From Parasphingorhabdus litoris DSM 22379 (GTDB lineage: Bacteria; Pseudomonadota; Alphaproteobacteria; Sphingomonadales; Sphingomonadaceae): 64,000 bases of DNA. The position numbers and the translations under genes were made by a program. This document shows, piece by piece, positions 9,324 to 18,761 of this stretch. Position 1 is the first letter of the stretch; every line of letters starts with the position of its first letter. The notes under the pieces are model-generated. The model made no database searches and was not told the DNA's origin. It saw nothing but the letters and a program-made list of their open reading frames with translations. The stretch lies in contig NZ_CP086727.1 in NCBI RefSeq assembly GCF_020906275.1, positions 2,976,001-3,040,000 on the forward strand, read 5' to 3'.

Positions 9324-9823
9324 TGCTTTTAAGACCCGAAAAATCTTGCGATGAAGAATCGATCTTCGCTGTAAACGCAGCTGCATTTGAGACCGATGCT
9401 GAAGCGCGGCTTGTCGATATGCTGCGGAGCGACAAAGATTTGCTCTTTTCCCATGTGGCCGAGAAGAACGGAGCGATAATCGGCCATATTGCGCTTAGTC
9501 CAATGGATGCGATAGCGGATCAACAACCGATCAGGGCACTCGGCCTGGGACCGGTTGCCGTGTCACCGGAACTTCAGCATGATGGCATTGGATCGCACCT
9601 TGTTCGCACTGCTATAAAATGGGCTAAAGCACAGGATTGGCAGTTGATCATATTGCTGGGCAATCCCCGCTACTATTCACGCTTTGGCTTTTCCGTCGAA
9701 GATGCAAAGCCATTTGATTCTCCCTTTGCCGGGCCGTATTTTCAAGCACTCTGGCTTGACGAGACCGTCCAAAAGCCGCAGTCAGGGCGAGCAGAATATG
9801 CGCCCGCCTTTGGTCGCCTGTAA
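9323..9823 (+). CDS. GNAT-family N-acetyltransferase
   Basis: The 166-residue single-domain protein has the GNAT fold: LRPEKSCDEESIFAVN at the start, the VLGLGPVAVSP-like beta-4 strand (ALGLGPVAVSPELQ), the acetyl-CoA pyrophosphate loop HDGIGSHLVR, and YYSRFGF near the end. The last motif is typical of the YhbS-like subfamily. The ATG at 9323-9325 shares one base with the fabI stop; a TTG one codon earlier is possible. The substrate is unknown, and tight coupling to fabI does not define it. Confidence 0.85.
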   Translation: MLLRPEKSCDEESIFAVNAAAFETDAEARLVDMLRSDKDLLFSHVAEKNGAIIGHIALSPMDAIADQQPIRALGLGPVAVSPELQHDGIGSHLVRTAIKWAKAQDWQLIILLGNPRYYSRFGFSVEDAKPFDSPFAGPYFQALWLDETVQKPQSGRAEYAPAFGRL

Positions 9824-9855
9824 GAACAAAAAAGTGGGCCAATAGATGAGGGTAT

Positions 9856-10923
9856 ATGAGTTTTAACAGTTTTGGCCGCGTATTTCGCTTTTCCACTTGG
9901 GGCGAAAGCCACGGGCCCGCGCTTGGCGCGATGGTCGATGGCTGTCCTCCGGGACTGGAGTTGAGCGAAGCGGACATCCAGCCGTTTCTGGATGCGCGGC
10001 GGCCCGGTCAATCCAAATATACCACCCAGCGGAAGGAACCCGATCAGGTGAAAATCCTGTCCGGCGTGTTTGAAGGCAAAACCACAGGCACGCCTGTTTC
10101 ACTGATGATCGAGAATGTCGACCAGCGGTCCAAGGATTATAGCGAAGTCGCCAAAGCCTATCGACCCGGCCATGCCGATTATGCCTATGACGTCAAATAT
10201 GGTTTTCGCGACTATCGCGGTGGCGGCAGATCCAGTGCGCGCGAGACGGCAGCACGTGTGGCAGCGGGTGCTGTTGCTCGCCTTGCCATCCCAGAAATAT
10301 CCATTCGCGCATGGGTTGCTGAAATCGGGGGCGATGCGATTGACATGGCAAATTTTGATTCCGATGAAATTGGTAACAACCCGTTTTTCTGTCCGGATGC
10401 CGAAGCGGCCAAACGCTGGGAAGCGCTGGTCGATGGTGCGCGCAAGGATGGCAGCAGCCTGGGCGCGATCATCGCCTGCGAAGCAACGGGTGTTCCAGCC
10501 GGATGGGGCGCACCCGTCTATGCCAAGCTCGATAGTGAAATCGCTGCCGCGATGATGACCATTAACGCCACCAAGGGTGTGGAAATAGGCGACGGCTTTG
10601 AAGCAGCTCGCCTGCGCGGTGAAGATAATGCCGATGCTATGCGGCCAGGCAATGAAGGACCGAGGTTTGCCTCCAACCATGCGGGCGGCACGGCTGGAGG
10701 TATTTCTACCGGACAGCCGATTTTCTGCCGCGTGGCCTTCAAACCGACGAGCTCAATCCTGACGCCGGTCGACACCATCACCCGCGATGGCGAAGCAACC
10801 GAGATCGTTACCAAAGGCCGGCACGACCCCTGTGTCGGTATACGCGGGGTTCCGGTTGTCGAGGCTATGATGGCGCTGGTACTCGCGGATCAGAAATTAT
10901 TGCACCGCGCGCAATGCGGATAA
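9856..10923 (+). CDS. aroC: Chorismate synthase
   Basis: The 355-residue enzyme converts 5-enolpyruvylshikimate-3-phosphate to chorismate, the last shikimate-pathway step, using reduced FMN. Family signatures are visible: [19 protein letters not shown] near the N terminus, [14 protein letters not shown] then [11 protein letters not shown] in the middle, and [16 protein letters not shown] and [15 protein letters not shown] near the C terminus. Length is typical. It lies 32 bases after the GNAT gene and 11 bases before the SLC13 gene. Chorismate made here feeds the prephenate dehydratase encoded at 22.7 kb. Confidence 0.96.
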   Translation: MSFNSFGRVFRFSTWGESHGPALGAMVDGCPPGLELSEADIQPFLDARRPGQSKYTTQRKEPDQVKILSGVFEGKTTGTPVSLMIENVDQRSKDYSEVAKAYRPGHADYAYDVKYGFRDYRGGGRSSARETAARVAAGAVARLAIPEISIRAWVAEIGGDAIDMANFDSDEIGNNPFFCPDAEAAKRWEALVDGARKDGSSLGAIIACEATGVPAGWGAPVYAKLDSEIAAAMMTINATKGVEIGDGFEAARLRGEDNADAMRPGNEGPRFASNHAGGTAGGISTGQPIFCRVAFKPTSSILTPVDTITRDGEATEIVTKGRHDPCVGIRGVPVVEAMMALVLADQKLLHRAQCG

Positions 10924-10934
10924 GTGCGGCCTAG

Positions 10935-12734
10935 ATGATCGACCTCGTCCTTCACGTCATAGATGATTATATTCAGGCGCATAAGGCGATCATCGGTCTT
11001 GTCATATTGGGTTTTCTGTTCGCTGGTTTCATTATGGAGCGGTTCCCTGCGGCCGTGGTCGCCGTGCTGGGTGCTTGCACCTTCCTGTTTCTAGGGATTA
11101 TCGATTCAGACGGACTCTTCTCCGTTTTTTCTAACACTGCACCCATTACCATTGCCGCCATGTTCATATTATCCGGCGCTCTGCTTCGAACAGGTACGAT
11201 TGATGCCATTGCCGGGTTCATTATTGAGCGGGCCAAAAAGAGCCCGAAACTGGCGGTGGTGGAGATGTTCCTCGGCGCCTTTGTTGCATCTGCATTCATG
11301 AACAACACACCAGTTGTATTGGTACTCATACCGATCATCATTCGTCTCTCCGGTGCCACTGGTATCTCATCCAAGAAGTTGCTCATCCCGCTAAGTTTCA
11401 TCTGTATCCTGGGCGGCACAACAACGTTGATCGGTACCTCTACCAATCTGATCGTTGATGCAGTGGCGCGTGACACCGGAATGGATGGGTTCGGAATTTT
11501 TGAGATCACGCCTTATGGCTTGGTTGCTGCTGTTGCGGGAACCATCATGATGGTTCTTTTCAGCAGCTGGCTGCTCCCCAAAGGTCAGGCCAGCGGTGAA
11601 TTCTCAAGCAGCGACGAAAGCGATTTCCTGACGGAACTTACCGTACGCAACAGGTCCACCGCCATAGGGAAGATGCTTTCGGAAGTTCCAATCATCCGCC
11701 GAACCAGTGTAAAAGTCTCGGCGGTGAAACGACTGAGCAGCTATATCCGCCATGATCTCGACCATCATGAACTGCGCGCGGGTGATCGCATTGTTGTCCG
11801 ACTCGATCTTGCCGAACTCATATCCCTGCGGTCATCGGAAGACTTCAAAATCGGTATTGTCCGGTCGGGTGATGTCGGACCATTAGGAGAGGAACTGGTT
11901 GAGGCAACAGTTGCTCCAGGTCACCCCAGCATCGGCAACCGTCTGTTCGACATTCCGTTTCTCGGGCAGCTCAATGTTCGTATACTGGGCATGACCCGCT
12001 ATCGCAATTTGCCGCGATCGGACCTCACCAACGCCCGCATCCATGCCGCTGATCGTTTACTCGTCACTGGATCGAGCAAGGATATTCAGCGGATGTATGA
12101 GAATCCCAATCTTTTTGGTGTCGGCCAGACCAAGATACGGGCTTTTCGCCGCGATCGCGCGCCCATTGCTATTGGTGCGTTGGTCGCAGTGGTCGCCCTT
12201 GCCGCATTGAACATTATCCCATTGGCGGTCGCGGCCATTTTGGCGGTTGGTGCAATTTTGCTGGCGCGCTGTATCGATGCCGAGGAAGCCTGGGGATCAA
12301 TTGACGGCAATGTGCTGGTGCTGATTTTCGGGATGCTCGCGGTTGGTCTTGGCCTACAACAAGCGGGAAGTGTGGATTTAATCGTAAATCAACTCACGCC
12401 ATGGCTAAAAGATTTACCGCCTTGGGCGCTAGTATTCGCAATCTATGTGCTCTCTGTATTCATGACGGAAATTGTGACCAATAATGCAGTCGCTATCATC
12501 ATTACGCCCATTGTAATTGCGCTTGGTCAGGATCTAGGTGTCGACCCCCGACCGCTTGTCATAGCGGTAATGTTCGCCGCTTCGGCCAGCTTCGCGACAC
12601 CAATTGGCTATCAAACCAACACACTGGTCTATGCTGCTGGCAACTACCGGTTCACCGACTTCTTCAAGGCCGGCATCCCGCTCACCTTTGGTGTCGGACT
12701 GGCCACTTGTCTGGCGATCAGTTTCACGATGTGA
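10935..12734 (+). CDS. SLC13/DASS-family permease with two TrkA-C domains
   Basis: The 599-residue membrane protein has an N-terminal helix bundle, a central soluble part (about residues 220-400), and a C-terminal bundle. The paired transport motifs MNNTPVVLVLIPI with GTSTNLIVDAV, and IVTNNAVAIIITPI, are those of anion-transporting SLC13/ArsB-like carriers. The central part resembles tandem TrkA-C (RCK_C) regulatory domains. Such proteins carry sulfate, dicarboxylates or other anions with sodium or protons; the substrate cannot be read from the sequence. The gene starts 11 bases after aroC. Confidence 0.85.
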   Translation: MIDLVLHVIDDYIQAHKAIIGLVILGFLFAGFIMERFPAAVVAVLGACTFLFLGIIDSDGLFSVFSNTAPITIAAMFILSGALLRTGTIDAIAGFIIERAKKSPKLAVVEMFLGAFVASAFMNNTPVVLVLIPIIIRLSGATGISSKKLLIPLSFICILGGTTTLIGTSTNLIVDAVARDTGMDGFGIFEITPYGLVAAVAGTIMMVLFSSWLLPKGQASGEFSSSDESDFLTELTVRNRSTAIGKMLSEVPIIRRTSVKVSAVKRLSSYIRHDLDHHELRAGDRIVVRLDLAELISLRSSEDFKIGIVRSGDVGPLGEELVEATVAPGHPSIGNRLFDIPFLGQLNVRILGMTRYRNLPRSDLTNARIHAADRLLVTGSSKDIQRMYENPNLFGVGQTKIRAFRRDRAPIAIGALVAVVALAALNIIPLAVAAILAVGAILLARCIDAEEAWGSIDGNVLVLIFGMLAVGLGLQQAGSVDLIVNQLTPWLKDLPPWALVFAIYVLSVFMTEIVTNNAVAIIITPIVIALGQDLGVDPRPLVIAVMFAASASFATPIGYQTNTLVYAAGNYRFTDFFKAGIPLTFGVGLATCLAISFTM

Positions 12735-12779
12735 CAACTTGCCGCTAATCGCTTGCCGTAACTGGGATGCGAGGATAGG

Positions 12780-14048
12780 TTGATGCAAAATACAAATAGG
12801 GGTGGTGACATGCTGTCATTCTGGTTCAAAATACCGCTTTGGCAGCGGGTTATCGCAGCTCTGGTTTTGGGCGTCGTTACAGGCCTGATCTGGGGACCGG
12901 AATCAGAAACTATCAAATGGATCGGTGATTTCTTCATCAAAGCGATCAAGATGCTGGTCGTCCCACTGATTTTCTTCTCGCTTGTCGCAGGTGTTGCCGC
13001 GCTCGGTGACCTCAGAAAGCTCGGCAGTGTTGGCGGGCGAGCGATGATTTTGTTCGTCATAACCGGTCAGATTGCTGCTTGGCTGGGCCTCGCATTGGGT
13101 ACGTTTTTCGCGCCCGGCAAAGGTGTCGATACATCAGCCATCCAGAAAGGTGAAACGCCTGCTCCCAATGAAACCACGGCCGTCGATATGATCCTTTCGA
13201 TCGTTCCGGACAGTCCGGTGCAGGTCATGGCTGACGTACGTGTGTTACCGCTGATCGTATTCGCGCTGCTGATTGGCATTGGTATTTTGATGGCCAAAGA
13301 AGACGGTAAGCCACTTGCCAAGATTTTCGATAGTGGTGCCATCGTGATGCAAAAAGTCACGATGATCGTCATGGAACTGACGCCTTTCGGGGTCTTTGCC
13401 CTGATGGCATGGGTGGCTGGCACATTGGGTCCAGATGCCCTGATTTCCCTCGCGCAGCTTGTCGGCCTCAACTATCTTGGCTGTTTGCTGATCATTCTCG
13501 TCATGTATTCGGCGATGATCAAGTTTATTGCCAAATTGCCTGTGCTGGATTTCTTCCGCGGTATTATTGACGCAATAGCAGTTAGCTATTCCACAGCCTC
13601 GTCCAATGCCACTCTGCCAGTGACCTTGCGTTGTGTGGAGCGCAATCTGGGTGTTAGCAACTCAGTAGCCAGCTTTGTGGTTTCACTGGGTGCGACGATC
13701 AACATGAATGGCACGGCCATGTACTTGGGACTGGCAACATTGTTCGGGGCCCAGATTTTCGGCGTGGATCTCAGCTTTGGCGATTATGTGCTGATTGCGA
13801 TAACCTCTACGCTCGGTGCAATTGGCGCGGCGGGTATTCCCGGTGCAGGCCTGATCATGATGGCGCTTGTCTTCGGCAGCGTCGGTGTTCCGTTGGAAAC
13901 CATCGCCTTTGTTGCTGGTGTGGACCGGATCATGGACATGATGCGCACCACGACCAACGTCTCCGGTGATGCCGCTATTGCAACAACTGTAGGCGTGATG
14001 ACCGGTGAGATTGATATCGAGGAAATGATATCGGCGGACGACGTTTAG
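12780..14048 (+). CDS. Dicarboxylate/amino acid:cation symporter (DAACS family)
   Basis: This 422-residue membrane protein matches the glutamate/C4-dicarboxylate symporter family (GltP/DctA). Key motifs are the serine-rich hairpin SYSTASSNATLPV, the cation-binding NMNGTAMY, and GIPGAGLIMMALVF with DRIMDMMRTTTNVSGDA at the substrate site. Uptake of aspartate, glutamate or C4-dicarboxylates with sodium or protons is expected. An ATG at 12810 (MLSFWFKI) is an alternative start that removes ten residues; the sequence GGTGGTGAC before it would serve as SD. The gene ends tail-to-tail with the L,D-transpeptidase, the stop codons overlapping. Confidence 0.9.
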   Translation: MMQNTNRGGDMLSFWFKIPLWQRVIAALVLGVVTGLIWGPESETIKWIGDFFIKAIKMLVVPLIFFSLVAGVAALGDLRKLGSVGGRAMILFVITGQIAAWLGLALGTFFAPGKGVDTSAIQKGETPAPNETTAVDMILSIVPDSPVQVMADVRVLPLIVFALLIGIGILMAKEDGKPLAKIFDSGAIVMQKVTMIVMELTPFGVFALMAWVAGTLGPDALISLAQLVGLNYLGCLLIILVMYSAMIKFIAKLPVLDFFRGIIDAIAVSYSTASSNATLPVTLRCVERNLGVSNSVASFVVSLGATINMNGTAMYLGLATLFGAQIFGVDLSFGDYVLIAITSTLGAIGAAGIPGAGLIMMALVFGSVGVPLETIAFVAGVDRIMDMMRTTTNVSGDAAIATTVGVMTGEIDIEEMISADDV

Positions 14049-14587
14049 GGCAGGATATAAATTTCCGTTCCGTCAGGAACAGTTTCCCAGATTTGCTGAA
14101 TCTCGGCATTGCTTAAAGCGATACAGCCATCGGTCCAGTCCGAAGCCAGGGGAGCGCCTTCTCGGCCATTGGGCTGACCATGGATGAAGATATCACCGCC
14201 GGGTGATTTACCTCGCGCTTCGGCATAAGCACGATCGGCTGCGTTGGGATAGGATATCCGCAAACTGAGATGATATCGGCTGCCCGGATTTCGTCCGTTT
14301 ATCGTATAGCGTCCCTCTGGCGTACGTTCGTCCCCTTCAAAGCGCTTATGCCCCTCGGGCGTATCACCAAAGCGGATATTGCCGTAACGGGCGATTTCTT
14401 CATCACCCTTGTAGAGGATAAGTGTCCTGTCGCTCTTGTCGACCAAGATGCTATCGGCTTTGGTCCCGGCTGGAATGATTGGAAGCACGACTGCACTATC
14501 GTCAGTCTCGGTCTGCTGCGAAGGCTCAGCCGAGCCGCACCCACCGACCGTTGCCAGCGCCAAGAATAGGGGAAACCTAATCCGCAA
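14045..14587 (-). CDS. L,D-transpeptidase (YkuD domain) lipoprotein
   Basis: The 180-residue protein begins with a lipoprotein signal (lipobox ending at Cys17 in ATVGGC) and then a YkuD domain. The catalytic HG motif lies at His136 (IFIHGQPN) and the nucleophile in the DGCIALSN motif at Cys155. L,D-transpeptidases make 3-3 crosslinks in peptidoglycan or attach proteins to it. The short single-domain form with [15 protein letters not shown] is common in alphaproteobacteria. It overlaps the end of purA by 11 nt and is probably its operon partner, without an evident functional link. Confidence 0.9.
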   Translation of the reverse strand: MRIRFPLFLALATVGGCGSAEPSQQTETDDSAVVLPIIPAGTKADSILVDKSDRTLILYKGDEEIARYGNIRFGDTPEGHKRFEGDERTPEGRYTINGRNPGSRYHLSLRISYPNAADRAYAEARGKSPGGDIFIHGQPNGREGAPLASDWTDGCIALSNAEIQQIWETVPDGTEIYILP

Positions 14588-15866
14588 AGGGATCCGTCAC
14601 CAGAATCGTGTCTTCGCGCTCGGGAGAGGTCGACACCAATGCCACCGGGCACTGGATCAATTCCTCAACACGCTTGATATATTTGATCGCCTGAGCCGGC
14701 AAATCCGCCCAGCTGCGCGCACCAGCGGTGGATTCGCTCCAGCCCGGCATGCTTTCATAAATTGGCATCACCGCTTCCTGATCTTGATGATGCGGTGGTA
14801 GATAGTCATAGGTCACACCATTAAGGTCATAGCCCACACAGATTTTCAGTTCGTCAAAACCGTCGAGCACGTCCAACTTGGTCAGCGCGATGCCGCTAAC
14901 ACCGGATACCGCCAGGGCTTGTCTGACCAGCACGGCATCAAACCAACCACAGCGCCGTTGCCGTCCAGTATTGGTGCCGAATTCATGGCCCCGCTCGCCA
15001 AGACGTTGACCGATGTCATCAGCCAATTCGGTTGGGAACGGTCCAGACCCGACGCGCGTGGTGTAAGCCTTCACAATGCCCAAAACATAGCCGGTTGCCG
15101 AAGGGCCAATACCCGATCCGCCGGCGGCAGTGCCAGAGATGGTGTTGGAGCTGGTCACAAACGGATAGGTCCCATGATCCACGTCCAGCAGCACACCCTG
15201 CGCACCTTCAAACAATATCCGGTCACCGCGTTTACGGGCTTCGTTCAAGCGCTTCCAGACCGGTTGCGCATATTGCAGCACAGAGTCAGCAATTTCCCGC
15301 AGATCGGCCAACAAACGCTGTCTATCCACAGGCTCTTCGCCAAAACCGGCGCGCAGCGCATCGTGATGCGCGCAAAGCCGGTCCAGCTGTGGTCCCAGAT
15401 CATCAAGATAGGCTAAGTCGCAAACCCGGATCGACCGACGACCGACTTTATCTTCATAGGCCGGCCCGATACCGCGCCGCGTCGTGCCAATCTTGCCCTT
15501 ACCGCTGGCATCTTCGCGGAGCGCATCAAGATCGCGGTGAATCGGCAGGATCAACGGGCAGTTTTCCGCAATACCGAAATTGTCCGCGTTGATCGCCACG
15601 CCCTGTTTGCTCAGCTTCTCAATTTCATCACGCAGGTGCCAGGGATCGAGCACAACGCCATTGCCAATGATCGACAAAGCCCCGCGAACGATGCCGGATG
15701 GAAGCAGCGACAGCTTATAGACTTCACCGTCGACAACCAATGTATGGCCGGCATTATGGCCGCCCTGAAACCGGACAACGACATCCGCGCGTTCCGACAA
15801 CCAGTCAACAATCTTGCCTTTGCCCTCATCACCCCATTGGGCGCCGATAACCGTTACATTGGCCAT
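14577..15866 (-). CDS. purA: Adenylosuccinate synthase
   Basis: The 429-residue enzyme joins IMP and aspartate with GTP to make adenylosuccinate, the first committed step to AMP. The start reads [23 protein letters not shown], the P-loop-like GDEGKGK signature of Pur[10 protein letters not shown] and the GTP-binding TKLDVLDGF motif follow. Length is normal. The ATG lies 18 bases after the hisZ stop, a hisZ-purA pair often seen in sphingomonads, and both pathways are linked through AICAR/purine metabolism. Confidence 0.96.
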   Translation of the reverse strand: MANVTVIGAQWGDEGKGKIVDWLSERADVVVRFQGGHNAGHTLVVDGEVYKLSLLPSGIVRGALSIIGNGVVLDPWHLRDEIEKLSKQGVAINADNFGIAENCPLILPIHRDLDALREDASGKGKIGTTRRGIGPAYEDKVGRRSIRVCDLAYLDDLGPQLDRLCAHHDALRAGFGEEPVDRQRLLADLREIADSVLQYAQPVWKRLNEARKRGDRILFEGAQGVLLDVDHGTYPFVTSSNTISGTAAGGSGIGPSATGYVLGIVKAYTTRVGSGPFPTELADDIGQRLGERGHEFGTNTGRQRRCGWFDAVLVRQALAVSGVSGIALTKLDVLDGFDELKICVGYDLNGVTYDYLPPHHQDQEAVMPIYESMPGWSESTAGARSWADLPAQAIKYIKRVEELIQCPVALVSTSPEREDTILVTDPFAD

Positions 15867-15884
15867 ATCTGAAAATTCTTCCTG

Positions 15885-17000
15885 TTAAATTGCTACCGGT
15901 TTCTCGCCATCCAGATGATGGGTGCACCCTAATGTCTTGGCATCATCGCTGTCTGAAAGGGCCGCAACCGTACGCCATCCTTCGGCACGCAGCGAAGAAG
16001 CGGCTTCTTCGTCATGGCCAAGAGGCAAGAATAAAACATCTTTTGGCTTCGCGCTGAAACCAGCGTCGATCAACGGTCCGGGATAAAGCGAAAAACCGAC
16101 GGCATTTTCCATATCGCCATCTGCAGTCGGAATTTCATAGCTGCCGCCACGCCCCATCGCACCGACAAAACCCTCTGCAAACAGCGTGAAACCAAACCAG
16201 TTCTGATATTCAAAACCATGCCGCTCGGTCGGATCGAGCGTGAGATTGGCCTTGTCTTTGATATTCGCGGCAATCGCTGCAATGCCGTCCAGCCGAGAAG
16301 CCAACAGATTGTCGCTGTCGAAAGATCTCATCTTGGCCATAGCGTCGTCGAAAGGCCCTGTCGCTTCAATCAACGGCAAGTAGCCGACCGCGCCCAGATC
16401 CGTGAGACCGCCCGCATCTTTCATATCCAGTTCGCTGCGCACCTCGGCCGCTTGCGCAGCACTGAGAGGCAAAGGCCCGGCAGACAGGACATCGACCAGA
16501 TCCGGCATGGTGAAATCCACCGTGATGCCGGTCAACCCGGCCCGGCTTAACGCTTCGATCGCGACCGATACAATTTCGCTGGCTGCCGCAACGCTATCGG
16601 TTCCGATCAGCTCGGCGCCGATCTGCAAGCGGCTGCGTTCCGGGCGCAATTGACCGGAGCGCAATTTCAATACTTGTCCGGAGTAACTGAGACGCAATGG
16701 GCGCGCGGCTTCAGATAGACTGGTCGCCGCAATCCGGCCAATCTGCATCGTCACATCAGGTCGCAGCGCCAACGTCCGCTGCGAAATCGGATCGACAAAG
16801 CGCATCAAATCGCTTTTCGCCGATCCCGTCATCCGACCCGTCAGCACATCTTCATATTCAACCAAAGGCGGCGACACCCGCGCATAGCCATGGCTGGCCA
16901 GTGTATCGAGCACGTCACGTTCCAGCCGCGACCCTGCTTCGGCATGGGGCGGCAGGGAATCGTGAAAGCCTTCAGGCAGCAAGTTAGACAGCTTTTGCAT
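15885..17000 (-). CDS. hisZ: ATP phosphoribosyltransferase regulatory subunit HisZ
   Basis: The 371-residue protein is a histidyl-tRNA synthetase-like regulatory subunit that works with the short form of HisG in the first step of histidine synthesis. It opens LLPEGFHDSLPPHAE and has class II synthetase motif 2-like RLSYSGQVLKL, but it lacks the anticodon-binding domain and diverges in the substrate pocket, as HisZ proteins do. GRGGSYEIP near residue 275 corresponds to motif 3. A true HisS would be longer. It sits between serA and purA in a minus-strand biosynthetic run. Confidence 0.9.
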   Translation of the reverse strand: MQKLSNLLPEGFHDSLPPHAEAGSRLERDVLDTLASHGYARVSPPLVEYEDVLTGRMTGSAKSDLMRFVDPISQRTLALRPDVTMQIGRIAATSLSEAARPLRLSYSGQVLKLRSGQLRPERSRLQIGAELIGTDSVAAASEIVSVAIEALSRAGLTGITVDFTMPDLVDVLSAGPLPLSAAQAAEVRSELDMKDAGGLTDLGAVGYLPLIEATGPFDDAMAKMRSFDSDNLLASRLDGIAAIAANIKDKANLTLDPTERHGFEYQNWFGFTLFAEGFVGAMGRGGSYEIPTADGDMENAVGFSLYPGPLIDAGFSAKPKDVLFLPLGHDEEAASSLRAEGWRTVAALSDSDDAKTLGCTHHLDGEKPVAI

Positions 17001-17059
17001 AGACTTTCGTCTCCATAGCCTAAGCGCGCGCTCAGGCCACCGGTTTTTTGCTCTTCGGT

Positions 17060-18643
17060 TTAGAAGCGCAGGGCTTTCACCGTTTTCACCCCTTCAAGCT
17101 GGCAAACGGCCCATAGCACGGGTTCTTCCACTGGCGAATCGATGGAAAGCAGCAACACGGCTTCTCCACCTGGTGCATCAGCACGGCGCCCCAGATGGAA
17201 GGTGCCGATATTGACCCCTGCCTCGCCGAGTGTGGAACCGACGCTGCCGATGAAACCTGGTTGATCCTGGTTGACGATATAGAGCATGTCACCCTCGAGA
17301 TCGGCCTCAACCTTGATGCCGAACATCTCAACAAGACGCGGACCGGAAGAACCGAACAGCGTTCCTGCGACCGATTTTTCGCCTTCATCCGTGGTTACCG
17401 ATACGCGCACCAATGTGTGATAATCACCCTCGCGGTCATGCCGGACTTCACGGACATCAAGGCCGCGTTCTTTCGCCAGATAAGGTGCGTTCACCATATT
17501 CACGGAATCGCTATAGGCTGCCATTAACCCGGCGAGAACGGCGGCCGTGATGGGTTTCGGGTCAAGCTCGGCAGCGGCGCCTTCAACTTCTACCGAAATG
17601 CCTTTCAGCGAGCTGCTTGATAGCTGGCCGATCAATGAACCCAGCTGATTTGCGAGCACCATATAGGGTTTGAGCTTCGGCGCCTGTTCTGCCGAGAGGC
17701 TAGGCATATTGAGCGCATTTTCAACGCCGCCATTGACCAGATAATCGGCCATCTGCTCCGCCACCTGGATGGCAACATTAACCTGTGCCTCGCTGGTCGA
17801 TGCGCCCAAATGTGGCGTGCAGATCAGGTTCGGCGTTCCAAAAAGCGCATTTTCCTTTGCGGGCTCTTCCGCATAAACGTCCAGCGCTGCGCCAGCGACA
17901 TGGCCGGATTCCAAAGCCTCTTTCAGAGCCGCTTCATCAATCAATCCGCCGCGAGCGCAGTTTATGATCCGCACACCCGGCTTGGTTTTGGCAATGGCTT
18001 CGGCCGACATGATATTACGGGTTTGGTCCGTCAGCGGCGTGTGCATGGTAATAAAATCAGCACGTTCGAGCAGCTCGTCGAGCGTCACTTTTTCTATTCC
18101 GATCTCAATCGCGCGTTCAGCGGTCAGGAACGGATCATAGGCGACAACCTTCATACGCAGACCAATGGCGCGTTCCGCCACAATCGAACCAATATTACCC
18201 GCGCCAATCAAACCAAGAGTCTTGCTGGTTAGCTCGACGCCCATAAATTTGGACTTTTCCCATTTACCCGCCTGTGTTGACGCATCGGCAGAAGGCAGTT
18301 GCCGGGCCAGGGCAAACATCATCGCGATGGCATGTTCCGCCGTGGTGATGCTGTTGCCGAACGGGGTGTTCATGACCACCACGCCTTTGGTCGATGCGGC
18401 GGGAATATCGACATTGTCGACCCCGATACCAGCGCGACCTACGACTTTCAGGTTCGTCGCTGCTTCCAATATTTCAGGTGTCACCTTGGTCGAAGACCGG
18501 ATGGCGAGGCCGTCATAGTCACCGATAATCTGCATCAATTCTTCGGGTGTTTGACCGGTAATTTCATCCACCTCAACGCCACGTTCGCGGAAGATTTCGG
18601 CGGCTTTCGGGTCCATTTTGTCGGATATAAGTACTTTTGGCAT
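17060..18643 (-). CDS. serA: D-3-phosphoglycerate dehydrogenase
   Basis: The 527-residue enzyme oxidises 3-phosphoglycerate to 3-phosphohydroxypyruvate, the entry to serine synthesis. The start is taken at MPKVLISDKMDP; the open frame extends 17 codons upstream into a repeat and is unlikely to be translated. Visible parts are the NAD-binding GLIGAGNIGSIVAERA, the HTPLTDQTRNI and INCARGGLIDE segments with the catalytic His in TPHLGAST, an intervening domain from about 320, and a C-terminal ACT domain (GDMLYIVNQDQPGFIGSVG) for serine feedback. It follows serC across a repeat. Confidence 0.95.
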   Translation of the reverse strand: MPKVLISDKMDPKAAEIFRERGVEVDEITGQTPEELMQIIGDYDGLAIRSSTKVTPEILEAATNLKVVGRAGIGVDNVDIPAASTKGVVVMNTPFGNSITTAEHAIAMMFALARQLPSADASTQAGKWEKSKFMGVELTSKTLGLIGAGNIGSIVAERAIGLRMKVVAYDPFLTAERAIEIGIEKVTLDELLERADFITMHTPLTDQTRNIMSAEAIAKTKPGVRIINCARGGLIDEAALKEALESGHVAGAALDVYAEEPAKENALFGTPNLICTPHLGASTSEAQVNVAIQVAEQMADYLVNGGVENALNMPSLSAEQAPKLKPYMVLANQLGSLIGQLSSSSLKGISVEVEGAAAELDPKPITAAVLAGLMAAYSDSVNMVNAPYLAKERGLDVREVRHDREGDYHTLVRVSVTTDEGEKSVAGTLFGSSGPRLVEMFGIKVEADLEGDMLYIVNQDQPGFIGSVGSTLGEAGVNIGTFHLGRRADAPGGEAVLLLSIDSPVEEPVLWAVCQLEGVKTVKALRF

Positions 18644-18672
18644 CTCTTTGGAATCCTTGTAATTTCGGGTAT

Positions 18673-18750
18673 CCCCGCGAAGGCGGGGATCCATCTCCGG
18701 ACATCTCGGTTAACAAAACCGCGGGAGATGGGCCCCTGCCTTCGCAGGGG
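18673..18750. repeat. REP-like doublet (inverted palindromic repeat)
   Basis: Two GC-rich palindromic units face each other between serA and serC. The left unit (18673-18698) contains CCCCGCGAAGGCGGGG followed by CCATCTCC. The right unit (18724-18750) is its imperfect reverse complement, GGAGATGG followed by CCCCTGCCTTCGCAGGGG. The transcript could fold into one long hairpin or two small ones. The CGAAGGC core resembles a dispersed intergenic repeat common in sphingomonad genomes (from memory). It may attenuate serA relative to serC or stabilise the serC mRNA 3' end. Confidence 0.75.
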
Positions 18751-18761
18751 CACAAAGCAAA

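Noticed and set aside
17060..18694. Longer serA start at 18694
   Set aside because: The extra 17 codons read into the REP-like doublet, and the family N terminus is MPKVLISDK-like.
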